This document shows positions 26,736 to 34,595 of a DNA stretch of 64,000 bases, one piece after another. The stretch covers positions 310,001 through 374,000 of the forward strand of contig NZ_WRPK01000003.1 in NCBI RefSeq assembly GCF_009755815.1, written 5' to 3'. The notes under the pieces are model-generated. The model worked only from the letters and a program-made list of their open reading frames with translations, was not told the DNA's origin and did not search any database. A program made the translations under genes and the position numbers. This DNA comes from Flavisphingomonas formosensis. GTDB lineage: Bacteria; Pseudomonadota; Alphaproteobacteria; Sphingomonadales; Sphingomonadaceae. Positions within the stretch are counted from its first letter, which is position 1; each line of letters opens with the position of its first letter.

Positions 26736-26905
26736 TTGTCCTGGTTTAGCCATCAGCGGCCATGCGGCGGTCTGGACAGACTCGCCGTGCATCAGCAATC
26801 TGGGCGAGGAGCGACCGATACGCGACGGGTAGCGATTGTGCCGAAAAGACGCCGATCAACCGACTGTGCCGCCGCTTCCGTCGACACACGGCCGCGGGTC
26901 GGCGA

Positions 26906-28330
26906 ATGACCACCATGTCCGAAGATGGACGTCCCGCGCGGGAGCCGGCGGCCGATCGTTGGCTCGGCTACGCGATCGCCTTCCTTCTGTCCGTGCTGGC
27001 CGGCTACGGAGTAGCCTCGACGCCCGGGCTCATCAGTCGGTGGGGAGCGTCACCGCTCGGCTGGGGCCTCGTTCTCATCTGGCTTATCGCGGCATGGCTC
27101 GCTTTTCCGATAGCCGAACGATCGCAGTCCAAGCCGCGGCTGATCGAGCTGACGCTGGTGCAAGGCGTCGCGCGCATCTTCGTGGCCATCCTCTTCGCGG
27201 GGCGGGCTCCTGCCGGGGACGCGCTCTATTATCTGCGGCTGTCCGGCAGCGTGCTCGCGGGGCGGGGGCTGGAAGTCTACGAGCCCTATATCGGATCTAC
27301 CCTGCATGCGCTGTATCCACCGGCTTATGCGCTGCTGTTGGCGGGATGGATCGGCTGCTTCGGATCGGCGATCGTCTCGCTCATGGCGCTGAATGCGTTG
27401 ATCGACGCAGCGGCGGCCTTCATGATCTGGCGTATCGGAAAGCTGCTGGATCGCGAAGGCGCGGGCCGGGCCGCTGCATGGCTATACCTGCTCTGGCCCT
27501 CGGTGCTGCTCTCGGCCCCTCTTGCCCAGAAGGAGGGAATGTGCACGCTCCTCGTGCTGGTGCTTGCGCATGAGTGGCTGGTTGCGACGAAGCGGGGAGG
27601 CAGCACCCTGCGTGCGGCACTGTCCATCGGCGTCACCGCGGCGCTGCTTGCACTGACGCAGCCGGGGCTGGCACCGCTCGCCTTGTTGTTCGGTGTCGTA
27701 CTGGTACGCTTCGTGCCGCTTCGCAGGATGATGGCGGTCGGCCTGTCGGCTCTGCCCGTCGCGATACTCGTCATGCTGCCCTGGTGGGTACGCAACTGGC
27801 TGGTGCTGGGCGCTTTCGTACCGCTTACCACGACGGCGCCGATCGGCTTATGGATCGGGAACAATCCGGCGGCCACGGGGAACTGGATGGCGCCGCCGGC
27901 GGCGCTGCGTGGCTTGCCGGAGCTGGAATATGGCCGTGCTATCGGCGCGATGGCGAAACAGTGGATAACGACCCATCCTGCCGATTTCGTCCGCCTGACG
28001 GTGACCAAGTTCGTCCGCGCGATGGGCGTCGGCCAGTTCGGCGTCAGCCGGTTGTCGGGGATGACCCCGGCACCGGCACCGCGCGCGCTCGCTTTACTGT
28101 TTCCGGTCGCGCAGCTGTCGCACATCATGTTGCTCGCCAGCGGCGCGGCAGCGGCCTTTCGGACGACGCCGCCGGTCCGCGTGCTGCTGTTGCTCGTGCT
28201 GGCAGGATTGCTTCAGCTGCTGCTGTTCGGCGTCTGGTTCGAATTCGCCGAGCGGCATCGCGAATTCCTGACGCCGCTTCTGCTGTTGACGATCTGCTGC
28301 GCCTTCGCGCCACCTCGCCGATCGACCTGA
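26906..28330 (+). CDS. Membrane glycosyltransferase-like protein (GT39/ArnT-like)
   Basis: A 474-residue polytopic protein with about 11-12 membrane helices. After the first helices comes 'GRAPAGDALYYLRLSGSVLAGRGL' (in two parts), with an acidic residue in the first large loop, then 'YPPAYALLLAGW', the layout of GT-C enzymes of the PMT/ArnT/GT39 type that use polyprenyl-phosphate sugars in the periplasm. A late 'WFEFAERHREFLTP' motif is also usual in this group. The start at 26906 is preferred over 26762 because upstream residues are non-membrane, basic filler. The acceptor is unknown. Confidence 0.75.
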   Translation: MTTMSEDGRPAREPAADRWLGYAIAFLLSVLAGYGVASTPGLISRWGASPLGWGLVLIWLIAAWLAFPIAERSQSKPRLIELTLVQGVARIFVAILFAGRAPAGDALYYLRLSGSVLAGRGLEVYEPYIGSTLHALYPPAYALLLAGWIGCFGSAIVSLMALNALIDAAAAFMIWRIGKLLDREGAGRAAAWLYLLWPSVLLSAPLAQKEGMCTLLVLVLAHEWLVATKRGGSTLRAALSIGVTAALLALTQPGLAPLALLFGVVLVRFVPLRRMMAVGLSALPVAILVMLPWWVRNWLVLGAFVPLTTTAPIGLWIGNNPAATGNWMAPPAALRGLPELEYGRAIGAMAKQWITTHPADFVRLTVTKFVRAMGVGQFGVSRLSGMTPAPAPRALALLFPVAQLSHIMLLASGAAAAFRTTPPVRVLLLLVLAGLLQLLLFGVWFEFAERHREFLTPLLLLTICCAFAPPRRST

Positions 28331-28351
28331 GCAGTCGCAGAGATAGACCGA

Positions 28352-28834
28352 TCAGCGTTCTTCGAGCAGATGAGCGAGCTGGGCAAGGCTCAGTCTCGCG
28401 CCTTCGTCATTGTCCGTCGCACGGATTCCGGGCGGCAGGTTGTCGAAGCTCAGCGTCACCTCGGCGCCTCCTTCGCCTGGCGTGATCAGGATGCTCTGCG
28501 TCACCTCCCCTTGAAAGGCGGGATCGTCCGAGACGAAATGCACCGCCTCCACGATGCGGCGCGGCGGATCGAGCGTGACGAAGCGTATCTCGACCCGATC
28601 CTCGCGTTCCGCCGTCTTGCCGCGAAACACGGTCTCTTCGGGCGGATAGAAGAGCGACATTACATAACCGCCGCCTTCGCGCGCATCGAAGGCGTGGATG
28701 CGGCCGGTCATTTCGGCGGGCGGCAGCCACGCGACGAGGAGGGCGGGATCGACGAACGCCGAATAAATGCGCTCGGGCGTCGCGCGGATGAACTGCGAGG
28801 TCCGCGTCGATCGGGCGGGCAAGGCACCGGTCAT
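28352..28834 (-). CDS. SRPBCC/AHSA1-like protein
   Basis: A 160-residue START/Bet v1-like protein. The opening 'RTSQFIRATPERIYSAFVDPALLVAWLPPAEMTG' (two motifs) is the standard AHSA1/SRPBCC start, followed by 'GGGYVMSLFYPP', 'VEIRFVTLDPPRRIVEAVHF' and the C-terminal helix. The fold forms a ligand-binding cavity; the bound molecule is unknown. GGAGGAGG directly precedes the chosen ATG, and the longer frame to 29089 overlaps the neighbouring flavodoxin gene. It follows that gene by 25 bases and is probably cotranscribed. Confidence 0.88.
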   Translation of the reverse strand: MTGALPARSTRTSQFIRATPERIYSAFVDPALLVAWLPPAEMTGRIHAFDAREGGGYVMSLFYPPEETVFRGKTAEREDRVEIRFVTLDPPRRIVEAVHFVSDDPAFQGEVTQSILITPGEGGAEVTLSFDNLPPGIRATDNDEGARLSLAQLAHLLEER

Positions 28835-28859
28835 TTTCCTCCTCCGTTCGCGATCCTCG

Positions 28860-29351
28860 TCAGAATATTCCCATCGCCAATCCCGTCGCGATCGAAAGGC
28901 CGAGTTCACGGCATTTCGCCAATCCGTCCGGCGGGATGATCTTCGGCGCCATGATGGCTTCGGCCGTCTGGGCACGAGTGCGGACAATGACCGGGTCGGC
29001 CACCGGCCGCAGCCGCCAGCCCGTCGCGATGCGCGCAATCTGGCGCACCGCATTCTCGCCATCGCTCCCGGCGCAGACCAGTGTGCCATAGGGGCGGCCC
29101 GCGACCCGATCGAGCACCGGATAATAGCTGCGATCGAAGAAGTCCTTCATCATACCAGCCATAGCCGCCAGATTTTCCGGGGTCGCGAAGATATAGCCCC
29201 TCGCCGCCAGCACATCCTCCGGCCCGGCCCGGGCGGCGGCCAGCAGGCGAACGGCGATGCCTACCTCCTCCCGCGCCCCCGCGGCGGCGGCCTCGGCCAT
29301 CTGGCGCGTTCCGCCGGTCAGCGAATGAAACACGATCAACAATTCGCTCAT
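28860..29351 (-). CDS. Flavodoxin-family/NAD(P)H oxidoreductase-like protein
   Basis: A 163-residue protein with the flavodoxin-like FMN phosphate loop 'IVFHSLTGGTRQMAEAAAAG' (residues 5-24) and a second flavin-contacting loop near 'YIFATPENLAAMAGMMKDFFDR' (in two parts), as in WrbA/NAD(P)H:quinone-type proteins. It probably binds FMN and moves electrons in the cytoplasm. The start at 29351 follows AAGGA. The upstream gene of a probable two-gene unit with the SRPBCC protein. Confidence 0.85.
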   Translation of the reverse strand: MSELLIVFHSLTGGTRQMAEAAAAGAREEVGIAVRLLAAARAGPEDVLAARGYIFATPENLAAMAGMMKDFFDRSYYPVLDRVAGRPYGTLVCAGSDGENAVRQIARIATGWRLRPVADPVIVRTRAQTAEAIMAPKIIPPDGLAKCRELGLSIATGLAMGIF

Positions 29352-29577
29352 TCGCTGTCCTTCAGTACGCCTGCGCCGACGCTTTGGCACGAAAGCAGCG
29401 GACGCGACATGCTCAGTGCGCGGTTTCGACGTACCGATGCCGCGCCGTCCGCGCTGCGGATCAGCCCGATATCGGTAAACGGTCCATGCTCAATCGAAGG
29501 AGCGTGCGCATTCGGTATAGGAAAATCGCAGCAATGCAGTGCATAAGGGCCGCAGGCTTTATCGACAGGACGAAGAC

Positions 29578-30216
29578 ATGGCCGGATGCTGCCATGATCA
29601 TGGATGTTCCTCCACGCCGGATAGCAACACTCCCCGTTGGCGCCGGGCTCTCTGGATCGCGCTGTCCGTAAACGCGGCGATGTTCCTCGCCGAGATTGTG
29701 GCCGGCGTCGCGGCGGGATCGGCATCGCTCCAGGCGGACGCGCTCGATTTCCTGGGAGATTCGGCAAATTACGCGATCAGCCTCGGCGTCGCGGGCATGA
29801 CTCTGGCCTGGCGGGCGCGCGCCGCGCTGCTCAAGGGCTGGTCGTTGGCGCTGCTCGGTGCCGGCGTGGTTTTGTCGACAGTCGCCTATGCGCTGAGCGG
29901 CGGGGTGCCGAAGGCGGAGACGATGGGCGTCATCGGCATCATGGCGCTGGTCGCCAATGCCGGCGTCGCCGTGATGCTGTACAGCTTCCGCACGGGCGAT
30001 GCGAACATGCGCTCCGTATGGATCTGCTCACGCAACGATGCGATCGGCAATCTCGCCGTGCTCGCTGCGGCCGCGGGCGTGTTCGGCACCGGAACCGCCT
30101 GGCCCGACCTGATCGTTGCCACCATCATGGCCATGCTCGGCCTCAGCGGCGGCTGGCAGATCATTCGCCATGCCCGTTCGGAACTCCGCCATACCGAGCG
30201 GGTGTCGGTGGCCTAG
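29578..30216 (+). CDS. Cation diffusion facilitator (CDF) family transporter
   Basis: A 212-residue membrane protein with about six helices. The N-terminus is Cys/His-rich (MAGCCHDHGCSS), a likely metal-binding tail. 'LQADALDFLGDSANYAISL' in helix 2 and 'SVWICSRNDAIGNLAVL' in helix 5 match the paired metal sites of CDF proteins, the first HxxxD-like (here AxxxD) and the second NxxxG-like. It lacks the large cytoplasmic C-terminal domain, as in short CDF variants. It probably exports Zn, Co or a related divalent metal. The metal is unknown. Confidence 0.87.
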   Translation: MAGCCHDHGCSSTPDSNTPRWRRALWIALSVNAAMFLAEIVAGVAAGSASLQADALDFLGDSANYAISLGVAGMTLAWRARAALLKGWSLALLGAGVVLSTVAYALSGGVPKAETMGVIGIMALVANAGVAVMLYSFRTGDANMRSVWICSRNDAIGNLAVLAAAAGVFGTGTAWPDLIVATIMAMLGLSGGWQIIRHARSELRHTERVSVA

Positions 30217-30227
30217 CCTTCTCGCCG

Positions 30228-31493
30228 TCACGAAGATCGGCGGTCATCCTCCCTCGCCGGAGGTTCCCAGCCGAATACCGATCGGCCGCCATAGTCGAAG
30301 GAACGCCGGCGTTCCTCGGCGATGAACGCCGGCAACGACGGGCCGGTCGCATCCCGCTCCAACCGCCGTGCCTGCGCATCGAGCCGGCGGATGGCATCTA
30401 GCTTCTCCTCCTGGCCCAGCTTTGCGCTCGACACCGCCTGTTTCAGTACGGTGATGGTTTCGTCGAAGACCTTGGTGGGCACCGGATAAGGATGCCTGTC
30501 CTTGCCGCCATGGGCGAGCGAGAAGCGTGCCGGATCGGCGAAACGGCATGGCGCGCCATGAATCACCTCGGCCACCATCGCCAGCGAACGCACCGTGCGC
30601 GCTCCGATGCCCGGCACCAGCAGCAGCTCCGGAAAATCCTTCGGGCCCTGCTCTGCGGCCGCGGCGAGCGTGCCATGAAGGCGGCGCAGGATCACGTCGC
30701 TCTCGCGCACGTCGTGATGGCCGGGCAGGAACAGGTGCGGCAGCATCGGCGCGGCGTCCGGGGGCAGTGCGGGCGCCTTGTTGCCCCGCTCGATCGCCGC
30801 AGCCTCGCGCGCCAGCCGGTCCGGGCCCCAGTCCGCCAGCAGATCGAGCTGCGCTTGCCGGGAGGAAGCGGCGCGCCGGTCGGCCAGATTGACGATCCGG
30901 CCCTCCGTCCGCCCCTCGATGGCGGTGTGCGGCGTGTCGACGAAGCTTTCGAGTCCCTCGGACAACCAGTGATAGCGCCGTGCGCGTCGGCTCTCGTCGT
31001 TCATCCCCTGCTGCACGACGGTCCAATGGCCGTCATCCGTGACGATGAAGCCGTGGAGATACAGATCGAACCCGTCCTGCAGCGCCGCGCTGTCCACCTT
31101 GGCGACCAGCCGGCTGGTGCGCGCGAGAGCATCGCCGTCGATGCCGCTGCGCTCGCCCGCCGCAATCAGCTCCGCCGGCGTCTGCCGCGATGTCTTGCCG
31201 CGGCCGCCGCAGACATGGACACCGAGCTCGCCGGCCATCGGATTGAGGCCCCGCTTCAGCGCGCCGAGCACGCTTGTCGTGATCCCCGAGGAATGCCAGT
31301 CCATGCCCATCACGGCGCCGAACGACTGGAACCAGAAGGGCTGCGCCAGCCGCCGCAGCAACTCGTCCCGCCCATAATGATGGACGATCGCCTGCGCCAT
31401 CACCGCGCCGAGCCGGGCCATGCGCTGCGCCAGCCATGCCGGCACGCGACCGCCATGCAGCGGCAGATCGGCGCTTCCCGAACGCTGGACCAC
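30228..31493 (-). CDS. DUF763 family protein with helix-hairpin-helix segment
   Basis: A 421-residue protein with strong DUF763 character throughout: 'SGSADLPLHGGRVPAWL', 'LAQPFWFQSFGAVMGMDWHSSG' (in parts), 'HVCGGRGK', 'DGFDLYLHGFIVTDDGHWTVVQQGMN', 'HHDVRES' and the late 'LLLVPGIGARTVRSLAMVAEVIHG' region. The last resembles a helix-hairpin-helix (PGIGxxT) of DNA-repair proteins. The family is found in archaea and scattered bacteria and its biochemical role is unknown to me. The start is GTG. No repair gene is adjacent. Confidence 0.88.
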   Translation of the reverse strand: MVQRSGSADLPLHGGRVPAWLAQRMARLGAVMAQAIVHHYGRDELLRRLAQPFWFQSFGAVMGMDWHSSGITTSVLGALKRGLNPMAGELGVHVCGGRGKTSRQTPAELIAAGERSGIDGDALARTSRLVAKVDSAALQDGFDLYLHGFIVTDDGHWTVVQQGMNDESRRARRYHWLSEGLESFVDTPHTAIEGRTEGRIVNLADRRAASSRQAQLDLLADWGPDRLAREAAAIERGNKAPALPPDAAPMLPHLFLPGHHDVRESDVILRRLHGTLAAAAEQGPKDFPELLLVPGIGARTVRSLAMVAEVIHGAPCRFADPARFSLAHGGKDRHPYPVPTKVFDETITVLKQAVSSAKLGQEEKLDAIRRLDAQARRLERDATGPSLPAFIAEERRRSFDYGGRSVFGWEPPAREDDRRSS

Positions 31494-31558
31494 GACACCT
31501 CCCTGGAACGAAATATGAACATCCTAGAGGATCGAGCGCGCCGATGCAAAGCCGGCGG

Positions 31559-32122
31559 CTAGCCCAGGAAGTTGCTCAGAATGTCGGGATGGAAGGCTAG
31601 GCCGGCAAAGCCGCACACCCCCATGAAGATGCCGAACGCGCCGAACAGCCAGGCACCGGACAGCAATCCGAGACTTTCCACCAGCGCCGCCACCGCGGCC
31701 ATGGATATGGCGGTGGAGATCAGAGCATCGCTGGCATCGAACTGATCGTCGTGCACGTTGAGCGCGTCATACTGATCGGCATAGCCTTTCGCGTCCGCAG
31801 CCAGTTTCGGCGTTTCCTTCCGATATTTGGCGATTTCTTCGTCTATCGTCCGCAGTGCGGCGTTCGCAGCCTCGCTGGGCTTGTCCGCACCGATCACCTG
31901 GATCTGGGTACGGGCCGTCTCGGCGATGTGTAATTTCGTGCGCGTCGCCTGATATTCTCCCCAGCGATCGACCGAATCCGCCTTTGCCTGCTGCATCGCC
32001 TGGACGATATTCTCGTCCTTGATGTTGCAGAGGCCCGTGAAGACCGAGAGGATGACGACCGTGATCGCCACGGCCTTGTTGAGCCGCTTGTTCTTCGCTT
32101 CCGCGCTGACTTCGATTTCCAT
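31559..32122 (-). CDS. DUF4337 family membrane protein
   Basis: A 187-residue protein. One membrane helix lies near the N-terminus (residues 17-31), with 'LNKAVAITVVILSVFTGLCNIKDENIVQAM' (in parts), then a long soluble helical part (about 45-125). Two C-terminal helices (about 130-180) carry 'ALISTAISMAAVAALVESLGLLS'. This arrangement and the 'QAKADSVDRWGEYQATRTK' motif are typical of DUF4337. The function is unknown. It is probably an inner-membrane protein with a large loop on one side. Confidence 0.85.
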   Translation of the reverse strand: MEIEVSAEAKNKRLNKAVAITVVILSVFTGLCNIKDENIVQAMQQAKADSVDRWGEYQATRTKLHIAETARTQIQVIGADKPSEAANAALRTIDEEIAKYRKETPKLAADAKGYADQYDALNVHDDQFDASDALISTAISMAAVAALVESLGLLSGAWLFGAFGIFMGVCGFAGLAFHPDILSNFLG

Positions 32123-32245
32123 GAATGCCGGGCTTCCTCACCCCGGACGCCACGCGGCCCGCGCTCGCCGCCTGCCGTCAACGGTTCGCCGCCGCGGATG
32201 CACCTTTCGTCATGAACGGCGGCGGAACGGCTGCCTACAGGCAGT

Positions 32246-32671
32246 TCATCCGGCGTCGGGCGGCATCCGTTCGAAGATCGTGAAATGCGTCGGTATCGCC
32301 GCCCAATCGGGCCGGCCTTGCGTGAAGATCGCGGCATTGGGCCGAAATTGCGAGGGATCGTCCAGAGAGCCCGCGTAGATGGTGAACTCCTCGCTCTTGC
32401 CGCGCTCGCCGCCGAAGACGAGGCCGCCGCATGTCGGGCAGCTGTTGCGCAGCGCGATGTTGCCATTGGCGGCCGGCGAGCCGTAGCTCAGCGCATCACC
32501 GGTGATCGTCACCGCCTGCGCCGCGAAGCCCATATAGGGCACGAAGCCCGATCCCGATGCCTTGCGGCAATCCGCGCAATAGCAATGGCCCTGATAAAGC
32601 GGCTCGGCCTCCGCCTCCCATCGCAATGCCCCGCACAGACATCCGCCGCTGTAGCGTTTGGCCTCGCCCAT
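32246..32671 (-). CDS. GFA (glutathione-dependent formaldehyde-activating-like) family protein
   Basis: A 141-residue zinc-binding protein of the GFA/CENP-V fold. Cys11 and Cys13 (GGCLCGA), Cys30, Cys32 and Cys35 (HCYCADCRK), and Cys78/Cys81 (SCPTCGG) form the conserved zinc and thiol sites. The family is named after a formaldehyde-glutathione enzyme, but most members have unknown activity. AGGAG lies before the ATG at 32671; the long frame to 33361 runs antisense-like through the next gene and is not used. Confidence 0.9.
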   Translation of the reverse strand: MGEAKRYSGGCLCGALRWEAEAEPLYQGHCYCADCRKASGSGFVPYMGFAAQAVTITGDALSYGSPAANGNIALRNSCPTCGGLVFGGERGKSEEFTIYAGSLDDPSQFRPNAAIFTQGRPDWAAIPTHFTIFERMPPDAG

Positions 32672-32769
32672 CCTGCAGCTCCTTCTCCCGAGCGTCGATT
32701 GTCCGAAAAGGACGGAGCCGGAGCAAGCCCGGCCTTGCTCGTCCCGCGCTCGAACCCGCCAGGATCCGC

Positions 32770-33774
32770 TCAGCCGTCGCGCACCAGCGGCAGAGCGTGC
32801 CGCTCGAAGGCTTCGAGCTGCTCCCAGGCGATTTCGGCGGGCAGGCCGCTGATCAACGGATGGATGGCCAGTTCGTCCTCGGGGCCGAGGCCGCGGACAT
32901 AAGACGCCGTCTCTTCCGGGGTCAGGATCGGATAGGCGTTCATCGCCCGGATCGCCGTCAAGTCGACCGCCATCGGCGGCTTGGCCGATCCTTCTTCCGC
33001 ATCCATCACATCGCCCATCAGCTGCCGCGCCGATGCGCCGAACTTCGAATAGGCATCCAGCTCCGCCGCGATCCACGGCCCCATTCGCTTCCATTCGCGA
33101 TCGGGATCTTCGGAAACCACCAGGAAGCCCTGGCCGATATTCGGCGCCGGCCCGGGATCGGTGCCGAGCGCCCGCTTGCGCGCACGGAATATGTCCCACA
33201 ACGCGGTGTCGTTGGAATAGAAGCGTTCGGCCAGCTCCGCCGCGCGGCGTGCGCCGGCCGGAGAAGATCCGCCCATCCAGATCGGCATCGCATCGCCCTG
33301 GATCGGCCGCGGCATCACCCGCGCGGGCCGGCCGCGATGCAAAAAAGGCTTTCCGGTCCATGCCTTGCGTAGCGCAGCGACGCCTTCCGTCATGAGCGCC
33401 GGCCGATCGCCGAGCGCGACGCCGAACATCGCGAACTCGTGCGGCGCATAGCCCGCTGCCAGGATGGGAATCACACGCCCGTCGCTGATCACGTCCAGCA
33501 CCGCGAGATCCTCGGCCAGCCGCACCGGATCGTACAGCGGCAGCACCAGTACGAAGCGCAGCTTCATCCGCTTGGTGCGTGCCGCAAGCGCGCCGCCGAA
33601 GACCAGCGGCGAGGGCACATAGCCGTCGTCGCTGCCATGATGCTCGGCAAGCTGAACTCCATCGAAGCCGCGATCCTCGGCCCAGGCCGCCATGTCCAGA
33701 GCCGTGCGGTAGAGTTCCGCGTTGCGTTCCTGCGCGACGTTGCGGAGATCGAAACGCATGATCAGGCGCGGCAT
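32770..33774 (-). CDS. LLM class flavin-dependent oxidoreductase (luciferase-like)
   Basis: A 334-residue TIM-barrel monooxygenase-like protein. Typical blocks are 'AAWAEDRGFDGVQLAEHHGSDDGY', 'VLPLYDPVRLAEDLAVLD' with 'SDGRVIPILAAGY', and 'PIWMGGSSPAGARRAAELAERF' (each as short motifs). These form the F420/FMN-binding luciferase fold. It is expected to use reduced flavin for oxidation of an unknown substrate. The start at 33774 is chosen over 33816, as AGGGAGGAAG precedes it. It follows a small intergenic gap and could be cotranscribed with the GFA gene (98-base gap). Confidence 0.9.
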   Translation of the reverse strand: MPRLIMRFDLRNVAQERNAELYRTALDMAAWAEDRGFDGVQLAEHHGSDDGYVPSPLVFGGALAARTKRMKLRFVLVLPLYDPVRLAEDLAVLDVISDGRVIPILAAGYAPHEFAMFGVALGDRPALMTEGVAALRKAWTGKPFLHRGRPARVMPRPIQGDAMPIWMGGSSPAGARRAAELAERFYSNDTALWDIFRARKRALGTDPGPAPNIGQGFLVVSEDPDREWKRMGPWIAAELDAYSKFGASARQLMGDVMDAEEGSAKPPMAVDLTAIRAMNAYPILTPEETASYVRGLGPEDELAIHPLISGLPAEIAWEQLEAFERHALPLVRDG

Positions 33775-33892
33775 GGACCGTTCTTCCTCCCTTTGCTGGC
33801 CACCGAGACCTAGCATCGGAGGAACGGCAAATCCGTCCCGCGCGGTGACTGAAAGCGACCCGCTTTTTGTCCGATCCGGACCTCGCCGCGGG

Positions 33893-34195
33893 CTATTTGA
33901 GCAGCTTGGGGCCTTCCTCGCGCAGCTTCTGGCGGATTTTGCCCGCGAACAGAGCCAGCGCCGGCGGCAGATCGAGGACCATGTGAACCTTGTCCTCCAT
34001 CACTTCCACGCGACTCGCCACGCGCTGGCCTAGCGCCTCGACGGTAAAGGCGAGCGCGTCCCCCTGCCACTGATGTTCGGTGATAGCGCTTCCGGGGAGG
34101 ATCGACGCGAATTTACCGAGCCCGCTCTCGATCTTCGCGCGCGCCGCATCCCGGCCCATGCTGTGCGGAATGTCGACGGTAATGGGCTGGCTCAT
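33893..34195 (-). CDS. Polyhydroxyalkanoic acid system family protein (PHA_gran_rgn)
   Basis: A 100-residue protein with the family pattern 'ITVDIPHSMGRDAARAKIESG', 'WQGDALAFTVEALGQRVASRVEVMEDKVHMVLDLPPALA' (in parts) and a basic C-terminal helix 'KIRQKLREEGPKLL'. Members were named for occurrence with PHA granule genes, but many, as here, stand alone. No phaC or phasin is in the window. The start at 34195 is taken from the family's usual N-terminus. The function is uncertain. Confidence 0.85.
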   Translation of the reverse strand: MSQPITVDIPHSMGRDAARAKIESGLGKFASILPGSAITEHQWQGDALAFTVEALGQRVASRVEVMEDKVHMVLDLPPALALFAGKIRQKLREEGPKLLK

Positions 34196-34321
34196 ATCGG
34201 TCCTTCTTGTCTGCTGCGGCCCTGAACGCGTGACGCTCCGGCCGCGTTGCATTCCTCATGCCTTGGGAACCGGCGCAAATGCAAAGACGTTTCGTTGCTG
34301 CAAGAGACTCAGGAGAACCTC

Positions 34322-34477
34322 ATGTTGGGCACGATCTTAATCATCATATTGATTTTGATGCTGGTGGGCGCGCTGCCCAACTGGGGATACAGCCGCAGCT
34401 GGGGTTATGGCCCCTCGGGCGGTCTTGGGCTGATCGTCATCATTCTGATCATCCTGGTTCTGCTCGGCAGGATATGA
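34322..34477 (+). CDS. DUF3309 family small membrane protein
   Basis: A 51-residue protein starting MLGTILIIILILMLVGALP, then 'WGYSRSWGYGPSGGLG' and a second hydrophobic helix LIVIILIILVLLGRI. This two-helix layout with a Trp/Tyr/Gly linker is the DUF3309 family, common in proteobacteria and often stress-linked. CAGGAG lies at good spacing before the ATG. Confidence 0.88.
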   Translation: MLGTILIIILILMLVGALPNWGYSRSWGYGPSGGLGLIVIILIILVLLGRI

Positions 34478-34595
34478 CCCGGCCGGTCTCATCGCGCGCC
34501 CGTGGCTGACGTTCGCAGCGCGCGGTGAGACCGGCCACGCCCGCCGGCTCGTCCTTTGGGCGGCGGGCACGATCGGCGCCGTTGCGCTGATCGCT

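Noticed and set aside
24273-26798. 841-codon minus-strand ORF
   Set aside because: Antisense to the giant hybrid kinase. No motif, signal or ribosome binding site.
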